64,000 nucleotides of DNA from Formosa sediminum (GCF_007197735.1 NZ_CP041637.1:1612001-1676000), one strand, 5' to 3'. Shown: positions 8,904 through 17,974, counted from the first letter of the stretch. A program made the numbers and translations. Notes: generated by a model not told the origin, from the sequence alone.

Positions 8904-9899
8904 CTATTTTTCCGATAACTTACTTATTAAATCTATAATTCTACTTGAATATCCAGTTTCGTTATCATACCATCCAATAATTTTAACCATATTTCCTATA
9001 ACGGAAGTCATTTGAGCGTCAAAAATACAGGAGTGTGGATTGCCCACTATATCTATAGAAACTATTGGGGCTTCTGTGTATTCTAGGATAGATCGTAAAT
9101 GTGTTTGTGATGCAGTTTTAAACGCGTTATTTACATCTGTAATAGTAGCTGTTTTTTTTATATTAAAGGTAATATCAGTTAGCGATCCATTAGCAACAGG
9201 AACACGAATACCACAACCTCCAATTACATTTGATAATGTAGGGAAAATTCTTGTTAATGCCTTTGCTGCACCCGTTGTTGTTGGCACAATAGATTGTCCA
9301 GCGGCACGCGCTCGTCTTAAATCACGATGCGGCTGATCGTGCAAACTCTGGTCTGTAGTGTAGGAGTGTACAGTTGTAATATAAGCTTGGTTAATACCAA
9401 ATTGCTCATTTATTACAGACATCATTGGTGCGGCATTGTTGGTAGTGCAAGAAGCATTAGAGATGATTTTTTCGGTACCATCTATTAAATGGTCATTAAC
9501 CCCTAATACTATGGTTTTAATATCATCTTCTAGTGCAGGAACACTTAAAATTACTCTTTTTGCTCCATTATTGATATGATTTTGCAGCTCTGATTTTAGT
9601 TTAAATTTCCCTGTAGACTCAATTACAAAGTCTACATTATATGGCTGCCAATTAATCGATTTTGGATGTGTTTCATTTAAAAGAGGAATACAATAATCGT
9701 TAACAATAATATTATTTTCTTGGTGCGAAATTGACTGATTGGACACACCATGTATACTATCGTATTTTAATAAATGACTTAACGTATAAGCATCTGCTAA
9801 ATCATTAATAGCAACCACTTGAATGTTAGGGTTTTGTTGTAGTAATCTAAATACCCGACGTCCAATACGTCCAAAACCATTTATGGCAACATTAATCAT
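8904..9899 (-). CDS. gap: Type I glyceraldehyde-3-phosphate dehydrogenase
   Basis: 331 residues, normal length. Oxidises glyceraldehyde 3-phosphate to 1,3-bisphosphoglycerate with NAD(P). The N-terminal Rossmann motif INGFGRIGRR, the catalytic ASCTTN (C151), the partner histidine in TVHSYT, and the C-terminal WYDNETGYSSR are present. The stop of lipA and the ATG of gap overlap by one base (TAATG), so gap is translationally coupled to lipA. Flavobacteria often carry more than one gap gene; whether this copy is glycolytic, gluconeogenic or an erythrose-4-phosphate dehydrogenase cannot be decided from these residues. Confidence 0.93.
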   Translation of the reverse strand: MINVAINGFGRIGRRVFRLLQQNPNIQVVAINDLADAYTLSHLLKYDSIHGVSNQSISHQENNIIVNDYCIPLLNETHPKSINWQPYNVDFVIESTGKFKLKSELQNHINNGAKRVILSVPALEDDIKTIVLGVNDHLIDGTEKIISNASCTTNNAAPMMSVINEQFGINQAYITTVHSYTTDQSLHDQPHRDLRRARAAGQSIVPTTTGAAKALTRIFPTLSNVIGGCGIRVPVANGSLTDITFNIKKTATITDVNNAFKTASQTHLRSILEYTEAPIVSIDIVGNPHSCIFDAQMTSVIGNMVKIIGWYDNETGYSSRIIDLISKLSEK

Positions 9900-10777
9900 T
9901 AGTTAATGTGTTTCTGAGCTTTGTAAGAAGAACGTACTAAAGAGCTACTTTCTACATGTCTAAAGCCTAAGTCTAAACCAATCTCTCTATATTCTGCAAA
10001 TTGATCAGGAGTAATAAACTGTTGTACAGGCAAGTGTTTTTTACTTGGTTGTAAATATTGTCCTATAGTAACAACATCTACATCATTGGCTTTTAAATCG
10101 TGAAGGGTTTCAATTACTTCTTCTCGCTTTTCACCAAGACCCAACATAATACCAGATTTAGTACGACGTTGTCCTTGAGATTTTAAATATTTTAAAACAC
10201 CTAAACTACGGTCGTATTTTGCTTGTATACGTACATCTCGAGTAAGGCGTCTAACTGTTTCAATATTGTGAGAAACAACTTCTGGAGCAACATCAATAAT
10301 GCGGTCTATATGTTGTTCTACACCTTGAAAATCAGGGATAAGAGTTTCTAAAGTTGTTTCAGGATTCATGCGTCTCACAGCTTTTACTGTTTCAGCCCAC
10401 ATTATGCTTCCCATATCTTTTAAATCGTCTCGATCTACACTTGTAAGTACAGCGTGTTTAATTTTCATTAATTTTATAGATCGAGCTACTTTTTCTGGTT
10501 CATCCCAATCTACAGTTTCAGGTCTACCGGTTTTTACACCACAAAATCCGCAAGAACGTGTACACACATTTCCTAAAATCATAAATGTAGCTGTACCTTC
10601 TCCCCAACATTCTCCCATATTTGGGCAACTACCAGAGGTGCAAATGGTGTTTAAACTGTATTTATCTACAAGACTTCTAAGCTCTGTATATTTTTTTCCT
10701 GTTGGTAATTTAACACGTAACCATTTTGGTTTTGGTTGACGAGCAGGTAGAATGTTTGAATCAGTTTCTGTATTCAT
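9899..10777 (-). CDS. lipA: Lipoyl synthase
   Basis: Radical SAM enzyme that inserts two sulfurs into the octanoyl group on lipoyl domains, including GcvH of the glycine cleavage system whose GcvP is encoded at 24283. From the ATG at 10777 the protein has 292 residues. The auxiliary cluster cysteines are C46, C51 and C57 ([12 protein letters not shown]), the SAM cluster is C72, C76, C79 (CTRSCGFC), and the C-terminal RSSYKA carries the serine that ligates the auxiliary cluster. The frame extends to a TTG at 10801, but that TTG lies inside the probable -7 promoter box (10799-10806), so 10777 is chosen. First gene of a lipA-gap operon. Confidence 0.96.
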   Translation of the reverse strand: MNTETDSNILPARQPKPKWLRVKLPTGKKYTELRSLVDKYSLNTICTSGSCPNMGECWGEGTATFMILGNVCTRSCGFCGVKTGRPETVDWDEPEKVARSIKLMKIKHAVLTSVDRDDLKDMGSIMWAETVKAVRRMNPETTLETLIPDFQGVEQHIDRIIDVAPEVVSHNIETVRRLTRDVRIQAKYDRSLGVLKYLKSQGQRRTKSGIMLGLGEKREEVIETLHDLKANDVDVVTIGQYLQPSKKHLPVQQFITPDQFAEYREIGLDLGFRHVESSSLVRSSYKAQKHIN

Positions 10778-10798
10778 GGATTTTCTCTTTTCGATAGG

Positions 10799-10806
10799 CA
10801 AAGATA
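10799..10806 (-). promoter_or_regulatory. -7 box of the lipA-gap operon
   Basis: On the minus strand this reads TATCTTTG, an exact match to TAnnTTTG, 21 bases before the lipA ATG. It rules out the longer TTG-started version of LipA. Confidence 0.6.
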
Positions 10807-10915
10807 CAAAGTAAAAAATTAAAAATGTGATATAAGCAATAAGGATGATAGATCTAGAATTCTAAAATAGATTAGATCTCTAAATAAGTAGGTGCGTCAC
10901 TTAATATTTACAACC

Positions 10916-11464
10916 TTATTGATTTTGAATAATTTCGGCAAGTAACTTTTTTGCACGGAGTAATTTTACTTTTACACTATTTACAGGCTCATTAAGTTCT
11001 ATTGAAATTTCTTTGTAGGATAACTCTTGAAAATAACGTAAATTAATGACTTCTTGATAGTGTGGTTTTAGTTTTTTTATGTCTCTTAATAGCTTTGCTA
11101 AATTTTGATCTGTAATAATTTTGTCTTCTGCCGATGGTGTTTCGTCTAAAACTTGGTTAATCGTGTTTACATCTTCGTTAGATATTTGTCTTGAAATAGA
11201 ACTCCTTTCTTTACGGAGTAAATCAATATGAAGATTTTTAGAGATAGTTATTAGCCATGTCTTAAATACAAACTCTTCATTATACGTATCTATTTTATCA
11301 AAAGCTCTAGAGAAGGTTTGTATGGTGATATCTTCGGCATCATTTTCGTTACCGATACGTTTTAGCTGAAATCCATATACATCATCCCAATAGGTGTGAA
11401 GCAAAAAATTAAATGCTTTCTGATCGTTTGCTTTAGCTTTATGTATCGCGTTTTTTATTTCCAA
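10916..11464 (-). CDS. ECF RNA polymerase sigma factor, translationally coupled to a glycosyltransferase
   Basis: 182 residues: sigma-70 region 2 (about 25-90, with ENDAEDITIQTFSRAFDKI and WLITISKNLHIDLLR) and region 4 (about 125-178, with LRYFQELSYKEISIELNEPVNSVKVKLLRAK as the helix-turn-helix). The best start is the TTG at 11464, because no in-frame ATG exists before region 2; it overlaps the end of the glycosyltransferase gene by 10 bases, so translation is probably coupled. No anti-sigma gene is adjacent, unlike the two other ECF genes here. The regulon is unknown. Confidence 0.9.
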   Translation of the reverse strand: MEIKNAIHKAKANDQKAFNFLLHTYWDDVYGFQLKRIGNENDAEDITIQTFSRAFDKIDTYNEEFVFKTWLITISKNLHIDLLRKERSSISRQISNEDVNTINQVLDETPSAEDKIITDQNLAKLLRDIKKLKPHYQEVINLRYFQELSYKEISIELNEPVNSVKVKLLRAKKLLAEIIQNQ

Positions 11465-12567
11465 GTACGGGGTTTAGATATCTTATTGGATATAAAGATA
11501 ACCAATTGAGTTAGAATAATGAAAATTTCTAATATAGGAATTAGCCCAACTAAATCAGATTCATTTAGTTTTTTAGCTGTTTTTCCTATCACAATCCATT
11601 GTATTAAAATGCGTAAAGATATTAAGCAAGTAACAATTTCCCAATGGTATAGAGAGGAGATTAATAGACTTCCAACCACCCAAAACAGGAGTTGCGATAG
11701 GTAAAACAAGCCTAATAAAAATTGATGGCTTGTTTTATAATATTTAGCACTGGATATGTGTCTGCGTTTTTGCTTTAACCAAGTTGCTAATGTTTTTTTA
11801 GGAACAGATACTGTGAAACTTTCAGGAGAGAAACATAAGGCCGTATTTTTACTTGTGGCCATTTGGTTAACAAATAAATCGTCGTCTCCAGAACGTACAT
11901 TCATGTGATTTATAAATCCATTAGCTTCAAAAAACAATGTTTTAGTGTAGGCTAAGTTTCTACCAACGCCCATATAAGGAATGCCTAACTTAGCATAAGA
12001 AAAATATTGAGAAGCTGTAAAAACAGTTTCAAACCTAATTAATTTATTAAGCAGTGAATTTTTTACTTTAGAATAGCCTCCATACCCCAACACTATAGAT
12101 TTGTCTGTTTGGAACGCTGCTGTCATTTCAGAAATCCAAGTTTTAGACACAGGTTTACAATCAGCATCTATAAATAATAAATGATTGTGCGTTGCAGCTT
12201 TTATCCCTAAGGTTAATGCGTATTTTTTGTTTGCCCAAAAGGCTTCTGTATTTTTAACATCAACAATTTTAATACAATCGTGTTGTTCTGCAAAATCTTC
12301 AATAACGCTTAAGGTCTCGTCTCCAGACGCATCGTTAATTAAAACAATCTGGAAATTTGGGTAATTTTGTTCTATAATTGAAGGCAAAAATTGTTTTAAA
12401 TTTTCTTCTTCATTTTTAGCGCAGACAATTACCGATACCGGAATGTTTTGCTCTGGTAATGGTTGGGGTTTTAAAAACGCAAAGGTTCTAAGAAAAACTA
12501 AATAATAAAATAACTGAATAAAGACAATTGCTACAAAACTGTAGAAAATGATGTCAAGTATAAGCAT
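11455..12567 (-). CDS. Membrane-bound family 2 glycosyltransferase
   Basis: 370 residues. One N-terminal membrane helix (about 3-30) is followed by a GT-A domain with SVIVCAKNEEENL, the metal-binding LFIDADCKP (DxD type), the GDDDLFVNQ acidic motif and an arginine-rich QKRRH segment resembling the QxxRW motif of processive enzymes. Two or three membrane helices close the protein (about 285-360). This layout fits inner-membrane transferases that build envelope polysaccharide or glycolipid; donor and acceptor are not readable. It follows the small Cys4 protein by 8 bases and overlaps the downstream sigma factor by 10 bases. Confidence 0.88.
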   Translation of the reverse strand: MLILDIIFYSFVAIVFIQLFYYLVFLRTFAFLKPQPLPEQNIPVSVIVCAKNEEENLKQFLPSIIEQNYPNFQIVLINDASGDETLSVIEDFAEQHDCIKIVDVKNTEAFWANKKYALTLGIKAATHNHLLFIDADCKPVSKTWISEMTAAFQTDKSIVLGYGGYSKVKNSLLNKLIRFETVFTASQYFSYAKLGIPYMGVGRNLAYTKTLFFEANGFINHMNVRSGDDDLFVNQMATSKNTALCFSPESFTVSVPKKTLATWLKQKRRHISSAKYYKTSHQFLLGLFYLSQLLFWVVGSLLISSLYHWEIVTCLISLRILIQWIVIGKTAKKLNESDLVGLIPILEIFIILTQLVIFISNKISKPRTWK

Positions 12568-12575
12568 GCGTAGAC

Positions 12576-12779
12576 TTAAGAGTGTTGAGGTTCGCTACAA
12601 TCTTTATATTGATCTGGGGTTTTACCGCAAAATCCGCAAGATTCACCAGATTTATTTAAGGCAGGGTTTTGGCTAGCACAAGTACCAGCAAATTTCCCGT
12701 CTTTTTTTGCCCAAATCTTTATGGCAATTCCAGCAATTCCCACTCCTAATAAAGCTAATGTTAAAAGAAATAATTTCAT
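12576..12779 (-). CDS. Small membrane-anchored protein with four cysteines
   Basis: 67 residues from the ATG at 12779; the frame extends to 12797, but the later start puts the membrane helix at the very N-terminus. Residues 3-24 form one transmembrane helix or uncleaved signal, and the rest is a short hydrophilic tail with C34, C48, C51 and C61 (the middle reads SCGFCGKTPDQY). The CxxC pair flanked by single cysteines could bind a metal. Similar small proteins annotated only as membrane or secreted protein are known in Bacteroidota. It appears to be the first gene of a set with the glycosyltransferase and sigma factor. Function unknown. Confidence 0.75.
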   Translation of the reverse strand: MKLFLLTLALLGVGIAGIAIKIWAKKDGKFAGTCASQNPALNKSGESCGFCGKTPDQYKDCSEPQHS

Positions 12780-12858
12780 AATTGAGTGTTTAAGCAATAG
12801 GAAATACCTATTGTAGATATTGCAAAGGTACTATAATTTAGGAAAAGAGTAAAAAACT

Positions 12859-12890
12859 AAGCCTCACTTTTTATAGATAAAGTGAGGCTT
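12859..12890 (-). terminator. Terminator of the sigma/anti-sigma operon
   Basis: A perfect 12-bp stem (AAGCCTCACTTT at 12859-12870, AAAGTGAGGCTT at 12879-12890) followed on the minus strand by AGTTTTTT. It lies 25 bases after the anti-sigma stop and also insulates the small Cys4 gene downstream. Confidence 0.9.
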
Positions 12891-12914
12891 AAAATAAAGA
12901 TGATAAGGTTTGAT

Positions 12915-13718
12915 TTACTCTCTGCTTTTTAAAGAAATTTCTGCTACAGAATTTTCTAAAGATGCGCTAGTATTTCCTCCTTTAGGTTCAATGGTAATGT
13001 TTAAACCTAATGCGTTTTCAGTATAAGGTATAGATTTTAATTCTTTATCTGTTTCATCTAGAATTCCTAAATTAATCATTTTACCGTTTAATTCCGCCCA
13101 AATCTGGTAACATTGTTCTTGCGGTAATTCCGGTAAAGACACCACATCTATCATAGATGTTTTTTCCTTAGGATTTATGTAAGCAACTGTTTTTAATTTT
13201 TTTGCTCTATTGTTTCCTTTAATAATATATTTTTGAGTTTCTGGATTATTTAATTGTTTAAATTGAGACATCACTTCGTCAAGTCTGTTGTTGTTTTGCT
13301 CAATGTCGCTTCTTAAATCAAAAATTTCATCAACAATAACTTGATTTTCTCTTTTTAAATCTAAATTTTTAGAAAAAAAGATAAACGATGCACAAGCAAA
13401 CAATATCGCTACTGCACTAGCAGCGATAGAAAATCTAAACCATAGTTTATGAGTATTGTTTTCTTGCTGTAATTTAATTACTGGTGTTTCTTTATCTAAC
13501 TCTAACAATACATTATTTAATACAGATGTTGGTGCTTCAACAGCATGGTATTTAGACATGATTTCTAAATTGTGCTGTAGTGTATTATATGCGTGTTCTA
13601 CCTCTGGAAATTTAGAGATATAGTTTTCAACTAATTCTGTTTCTTTAGGTGTTGTATCGCCTTCAATATATTTCCCTAATAGATCAGAATTTAAAAATGT
13701 ATATATTTTATCATTCAT
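12915..13718 (-). CDS. Anti-sigma factor of the RskA type
   Basis: 267 residues. The N-terminal 90 residues are a cytosolic helical sigma-binding region, with no zinc motif of the HxxxCxxC kind. One membrane helix follows (about 93-115, FSIAASAVAILFACASFIFF), then a short periplasmic coiled coil and a C-terminal RskA domain (about 150-265, with the typical PELPQEQCYQIWAELNGK and LNITIEPKGG). It begins 10 bases after the stop of the ECF sigma gene and should hold that sigma at the membrane until a signal releases it. The domain resembles those that respond to envelope or redox change; the actual signal is not known. Confidence 0.92.
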   Translation of the reverse strand: MNDKIYTFLNSDLLGKYIEGDTTPKETELVENYISKFPEVEHAYNTLQHNLEIMSKYHAVEAPTSVLNNVLLELDKETPVIKLQQENNTHKLWFRFSIAASAVAILFACASFIFFSKNLDLKRENQVIVDEIFDLRSDIEQNNNRLDEVMSQFKQLNNPETQKYIIKGNNRAKKLKTVAYINPKEKTSMIDVVSLPELPQEQCYQIWAELNGKMINLGILDETDKELKSIPYTENALGLNITIEPKGGNTSASLENSVAEISLKSRE

Positions 13719-13728
13719 GATTAGAATT

Positions 13729-14262
13729 TTATTCTGGATCGTAAATTTTTTTTAATTCGCGAAGTCCTATTTTTAATCTCGATTTTATGGTTCCTAGCGG
13801 AATGTCTAATTCATCGCTAGCTTCCTGCTGTGTCATGCCTTCAAAGAAGAGTGCATTAAGTACTATTTGGTACTTTGGATCTAAAGACCTAAGGTGCTTT
13901 TGTATGTCCATGACATCTTGATTTAAACCTTTAGCCGATATTCTATATACGTTAGAATCTTCTATTTGGACTTCTTTATTTTCTTTATTAGTTAGCGATC
14001 TTACTTTATCTATAGCTGTGTTATAGGCAATTCGGTATAGCCAAGTAAATAATTTGGCTTTACTAGGGTCGTAAGATTTAGATTTTTTCCAAACTTTAAT
14101 AAAGCTTTCTTGTAATACGTCTTCGGCTAAATCTTCATTTGTAATCACTTTAGAGATAACACCTAAAAGCGAGTTAGCATAATGCTTATATAATAGAGTG
14201 AGTGCTTTTTTATCTCCACGTTTTAAAAGCCCAACAATTTCCTGTTCAATAGGTGTAATCAA
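13729..14262 (-). CDS. ECF RNA polymerase sigma factor partnered with the RskA-type anti-sigma
   Basis: 177 residues with region 2 (about 20-90; LAEDVLQESFIKVWKK, LFTWLYRIAYNTAIDKVR) and region 4 (about 118-172; ALFFEGMTQQEASDELDIPLGTIKSRLKIGLRELKK). The arrangement and the MTQQEASDELDIPLGTIKSR helix-turn-helix are like SigK-type ECF factors that pair with RskA. The start is a TTG at 14262; no ATG lies in frame before region 2. A TAACTTTG box 44 bases upstream is a likely promoter. First gene of a two-gene operon ending at the hairpin at 12859-12890. Confidence 0.92.
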   Translation of the reverse strand: MITPIEQEIVGLLKRGDKKALTLLYKHYANSLLGVISKVITNEDLAEDVLQESFIKVWKKSKSYDPSKAKLFTWLYRIAYNTAIDKVRSLTNKENKEVQIEDSNVYRISAKGLNQDVMDIQKHLRSLDPKYQIVLNALFFEGMTQQEASDELDIPLGTIKSRLKIGLRELKKIYDPE

Positions 14263-14305
14263 GTTATTGCGATTTAGTTAGTTTGATCTCAGTAGGTTGT
14301 GTGGT

Positions 14306-14313
14306 CAAAGTTA
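14306..14313 (-). promoter_or_regulatory. -7 box of the sigma/anti-sigma operon
   Basis: Minus-strand TAACTTTG matches TAnnTTTG and lies between the murB stop (14330) and the sigma start (14262). No TTG -33 element is visible at the usual distance, which would be compatible with use of an alternative sigma. Confidence 0.45.
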
Positions 14314-14329
14314 TGCAATTAATTGATAA

Positions 14330-15343
14330 TTATAATATATTAACTTCAGATTCAATCATAATATTGAATATTCTTTGTATTGTAGTTTGAATTATTCCAG
14401 AAAATTTTAATATTTCTTCACCAGATGCACCTCCATAATTAACTAACACTAAAGCCTGATTTTTATGAACCCCATAATTGCCAAGGCGTTTTCCTTTAAA
14501 TCCAGCTTTTTCAATTAACCAACCTGCAGGTATTTTTACTTGTGTTTCTGAAACGGTATAACTAGGTACGTCTGGAAACTGATTTAAAATTTGAAGATAT
14601 TTAGACTTATCTACTATAGGATTTTTAAAAAAACTACCACTGTTTCCAATCTTTTTAGGGTCTGGGAGCTTGCTTTGTCTTATTGCAATAATAGCTTGTG
14701 ATACATCTTGAATGGTAGGTGTTTTAATGTGTTTGCTTTCTAACTCTGCTATAATTGCACCGTAATTTGTATGTAGAGTATGGTTTTGAGTTGTGAGTTT
14801 AAAAGTTACAGATGTTATTATAAATTGCCCCTTCATGCCTTGTTTAAAAACAGAGTTTCTATAGCCAAAAGCACAATCGGTCTTACTAAAAGTGGTTAGG
14901 GTTTTGGTGTTTATATTTAGAGCTTCACAAGATTTAAAAACATCTTTTAACTCTACGCCATATGCACCTATATTTTGAATTGGTGAGGTTCCTACATTTC
15001 CTGGAATTAACGATAAATTCTCGAGACCTCCATAATTGTGCTGTAATGTCCATTGTACAAATTCATGCCAGTTTTCTCCAGCATTAGCCTTTATTAAAAC
15101 AGTATCTTCTGTTTTGGAAATAATTGAGATACCTTTAATTTGTACAAGTATAACTAAAGCATCTACATCTTTAGTTAATAAAATATTGCTTCCGCCACCT
15201 AGAATCAATTTTTCAGGATAGTCTTCTAGATTTAAAACATCTTTTAAATCTTTTAAAGAAGATGTAATTACAAAATGTTTTGCAATTACATCTATCCCAA
15301 ATGTATTAAAAGGTTTTAAAGATACATTATGTTGTATATTCAC
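14330..15343 (-). CDS. murB: UDP-N-acetylenolpyruvoylglucosamine reductase
   Basis: Reduces UDP-GlcNAc-enolpyruvate to UDP-MurNAc with FAD and NADPH, the second committed step of peptidoglycan synthesis, in the cytosol. 337 residues, long type I form. N-terminal FAD-binding PP-loop region (LILGGGSNILL), then GLENLSLIPGNVGTSPIQNIGAYG, the FGYRNSVFK tyrosine/arginine segment, KIGNSGSFFKNP with the proton-donor serine, and a C-terminal NQALVLVN segment. The start is a GTG whose first base is the last base of the aminotransferase TAG stop, so the two are translationally coupled. Confidence 0.96.
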   Translation of the reverse strand: MNIQHNVSLKPFNTFGIDVIAKHFVITSSLKDLKDVLNLEDYPEKLILGGGSNILLTKDVDALVILVQIKGISIISKTEDTVLIKANAGENWHEFVQWTLQHNYGGLENLSLIPGNVGTSPIQNIGAYGVELKDVFKSCEALNINTKTLTTFSKTDCAFGYRNSVFKQGMKGQFIITSVTFKLTTQNHTLHTNYGAIIAELESKHIKTPTIQDVSQAIIAIRQSKLPDPKKIGNSGSFFKNPIVDKSKYLQILNQFPDVPSYTVSETQVKIPAGWLIEKAGFKGKRLGNYGVHKNQALVLVNYGGASGEEILKFSGIIQTTIQRIFNIMIESEVNIL

Positions 15344-16533
15344 TAGTCTTTATAAACTTTTAATGCTTCATTTAATAAATGAACAGCTTTAATTAAACTT
15401 TCTTTATTTAGTACATAAGCAATTCTAATTTGATTTAAACCAACACTAGGTGTTGAGTAAAATCCTGCTGCAGGTGCAACCATTACGGTTTCATTATTTA
15501 TATCGAATTCTTCTAATAACCATTGTGCAAATTTATCTGAATTTTTAACAGGTAATTCAACAATGCAATAAAAAGCACCTTTAGGTACACCTATTTTAAC
15601 GCCATCAATTTTTCTTAATTCTGAAATTAATGTGTCTCTACGTCCTAAATATTCTGTTTTAACTTCGTCAAAATAAGTTTGTGGTGTATCTAAAGCTGCT
15701 TCACTAGCAATCTGAGCTAAGGTTGGAGGGCTTAATCTAGCCTGAGCAAATTTTAAAGCTGTTTTAATAACTGTTTTGTTTTTAGAAACCATGCAGCCAA
15801 TTCGAGCACCACACATGCTGTAACGTTTAGATACAGAATCTATCATAATCGCATAGTCTTCTAAACCATCAATAGACATAATAGAATGATGTTGTACGCC
15901 ATCGTAAGTAAATTCGCGATATACTTCATCTGCAATTAAAAATAAATCGTGTTTTTTTACCAATTCTGCTAACTGTAAAATTTCTTCTTTAGAATATAAA
16001 TACCCTGTAGGGTTTCCTGGGTTACAAATTAAAATTGCTTTGGTCTTTTGCGTAATTAATTTTTCGAATTCAGAGATCGGAGGTAATGCAAAATTATCTT
16101 CAATTTTAGAAATAACTGGGACTACGTTTACCCCAGATGCTGTAGAGAACCCATTATAATTCGCATAAAAAGGCTCTGGAATAATAATTTCGTCGTCGGT
16201 ATCCATAATGCTTCCAAATGTAAAAAGTAAAGCTTCACTTCCTCCAGTGGTAACAATAATATCGTCATGTTTAACTTCAATATTATTTTTATGGTAGTAG
16301 TCTGCAATCTTAGTTCTATATTGTTCAGAACCTTCAGAACGTGAGTATTCTATGGTAGTTAAGGTGTTGTTTTTAACTGCTTCTAAAGCAACTTCTGGAG
16401 TTTTAATATCGGGTTGCCCAATATTTAAATGATACACTTTTTTCCCTTCTTTATAAGCTTTCTCAGCGTAAGGAACCAATTTACGAATTGGGGATTCAGG
16501 CATGTTTTTGCCTTTGTTTGATATTTTTGGCAT
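15343..16533 (-). CDS. Class I/II pyridoxal-phosphate aminotransferase (aspartate aminotransferase-like)
   Basis: 396 residues, fold-type I. CNPGNPTGY, the IADEVYREF aspartate/tyrosine pair, the PLP lysine in DSVSKRYSMCGARIG and the C-terminal LNQIRIAYVLN with the carboxylate-binding arginine are present. The family covers aspartate, aromatic and related amino acids; the close match of the motifs to bacterial AspC/PatA-like enzymes suggests aspartate, but substrate choice is not provable here. It is the first gene of an operon with murB, sharing one base with its start. The divergent aspartyl protease gene begins about 100 bases away. Confidence 0.9.
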   Translation of the reverse strand: MPKISNKGKNMPESPIRKLVPYAEKAYKEGKKVYHLNIGQPDIKTPEVALEAVKNNTLTTIEYSRSEGSEQYRTKIADYYHKNNIEVKHDDIIVTTGGSEALLFTFGSIMDTDDEIIIPEPFYANYNGFSTASGVNVVPVISKIEDNFALPPISEFEKLITQKTKAILICNPGNPTGYLYSKEEILQLAELVKKHDLFLIADEVYREFTYDGVQHHSIMSIDGLEDYAIMIDSVSKRYSMCGARIGCMVSKNKTVIKTALKFAQARLSPPTLAQIASEAALDTPQTYFDEVKTEYLGRRDTLISELRKIDGVKIGVPKGAFYCIVELPVKNSDKFAQWLLEEFDINNETVMVAPAAGFYSTPSVGLNQIRIAYVLNKESLIKAVHLLNEALKVYKD

Positions 16534-16639
16534 AGTATAAAATTTGTTATAGCAAAGTTGAGGAATTTTCTTTAATAGGTCTAATAATGATGTTATAAAA
16601 TAAAAAGTGTAAGTTTATATGCTTGAATTTTATGAATCT

Positions 16640-17974
16640 ATGAAAAAAATATGCTTTTTTTTGATATTTATGAGTTTTGGAGGTGCTTTTAGCTACTCTC
16701 AAACTGGATTTATACTTCAAAATGATAAAAAGTTTGATAAAATTCGGTTTAAACTCATTAATAATCTCATTGTAATTCCTGTTGAAATTAATGGCGCTTC
16801 TTTATCTTTTATTCTAGATACAGGAGTTTCTAAACCTATTGTTTTTAGTTTTTTAAAGGAAACAGATTCTCTACAAATTAATAATACAGAAGCTTATTTT
16901 TTACGCGGACTGGGAGAAGGAAAGTCTTTTGAAGCTTTAAAGTCTGAAAATAATATTTTTAGAATAGGTAATGCCATCAAATTTAACCAAGACATGTATG
17001 CCATACACGATGCAAATTTAAATTTTACGCCACAACTTGGTGTGCCTATACACGGACTTATAGGATTTGATTTATTTAAGGATTTTGTTGTGGAAATTAA
17101 TTACGCTGCACGCTATATTAAGCTACACGATCCTTTATTTTATAAATCAAAGCAATGTAAAAGCTGCGAAACAATAAATCTAGAATTTTATAACAATAAA
17201 CCATATTTAAATGCAGAGGTTAAAGTAAATAATGTTACCGTGCCTGTTAAGTTATTAATAGATTCTGGCGGTAGCGATGCACTTTGGCTTTTTGAAGATG
17301 ACGATTTAGGGTTACATGCCAATGGCAAATACTTTACTGATTTTTTAGGACACGGATTAAGCGGAAGTGTGTATGGTAAACGTGCTAAAATTAATGAGAT
17401 TCATATAAAATCATTTACATTAAAAGACGTGAATGTTTCTTATCCGGATTCTTTAGCAATTACAGTAGCAAAACAACTTAAAGAACGTAATGGAAGTATT
17501 GCCGGAAATGTTTTAAAACGATTTAATACTGTTTTTAATTATAAAAAAGCAGAAGTAATATTAAAAAAAAATAAGTTTTATAAAGAGGCTTTTAGTTATA
17601 ATAAAAGCGGAATAGAATTAGAGTATCATGGGGATATTGTAGTAAAAGAAGAAATCTATACGGTAAATGATTACGCTAATAATGGTTCTAGGTCAGATTC
17701 CAATACATTAAGAGTTGGTTTAACTCCAAGTTATCATTATGTGTTAAAACCTGCTTTTGTAATTATCGAATTGAGAGAAAATTCTCCTGCGGCCCATGCA
17801 GGTTTATTAGTTGGAGATGTGATTTTAAATATAAATAATAAGGATACACATCGGTATACATTACAAGAAATAATGCATTTGTTTTATGGTAGAGAAAACG
17901 ATGAGATTAAACTTATCATAGATAGAAATGGGATTATGTCTAAATTTAATTTTAATTTAAAGTCACCTTTATGA
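16640..17974 (+). CDS. Secreted retropepsin-like aspartyl protease with PDZ domain
   Basis: 444 residues from the ATG at 16640, chosen because it gives a clean signal peptide (MKKICFFLIFMSFGGAF, cleavage near SYSQ); the frame is open 21 bases earlier. Two aspartyl-protease-like lobes each carry a catalytic motif: FILDTGVSK (about residue 61) and LLIDSGGSDALW (about 205), so the enzyme would be pseudo-dimeric within one chain. A PDZ domain closes the protein (about 365-440, with RENSPAAHAGLLVGDVILNINN). There is no lipobox, so it is probably periplasmic or exported. This architecture is widespread in Bacteroidota but few members have a known substrate. Single-gene unit. Confidence 0.88.
   Translation: MKKICFFLIFMSFGGAFSYSQTGFILQNDKKFDKIRFKLINNLIVIPVEINGASLSFILDTGVSKPIVFSFLKETDSLQINNTEAYFLRGLGEGKSFEALKSENNIFRIGNAIKFNQDMYAIHDANLNFTPQLGVPIHGLIGFDLFKDFVVEINYAARYIKLHDPLFYKSKQCKSCETINLEFYNNKPYLNAEVKVNNVTVPVKLLIDSGGSDALWLFEDDDLGLHANGKYFTDFLGHGLSGSVYGKRAKINEIHIKSFTLKDVNVSYPDSLAITVAKQLKERNGSIAGNVLKRFNTVFNYKKAEVILKKNKFYKEAFSYNKSGIELEYHGDIVVKEEIYTVNDYANNGSRSDSNTLRVGLTPSYHYVLKPAFVIIELRENSPAAHAGLLVGDVILNINNKDTHRYTLQEIMHLFYGRENDEIKLIIDRNGIMSKFNFNLKSPL

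Noticed and set aside
10778-10801. TTG start giving a 300-residue LipA
   Set aside because: The TTG is part of the exact -7 promoter box; the ATG at 10777 is more sensible.
10850-10879. AGATCTA/TAGATCT inverted repeat as terminator of the sigma gene at 10916
   Set aside because: The arms are only 7 bases with a 16-base loop and no T run follows on the minus strand.
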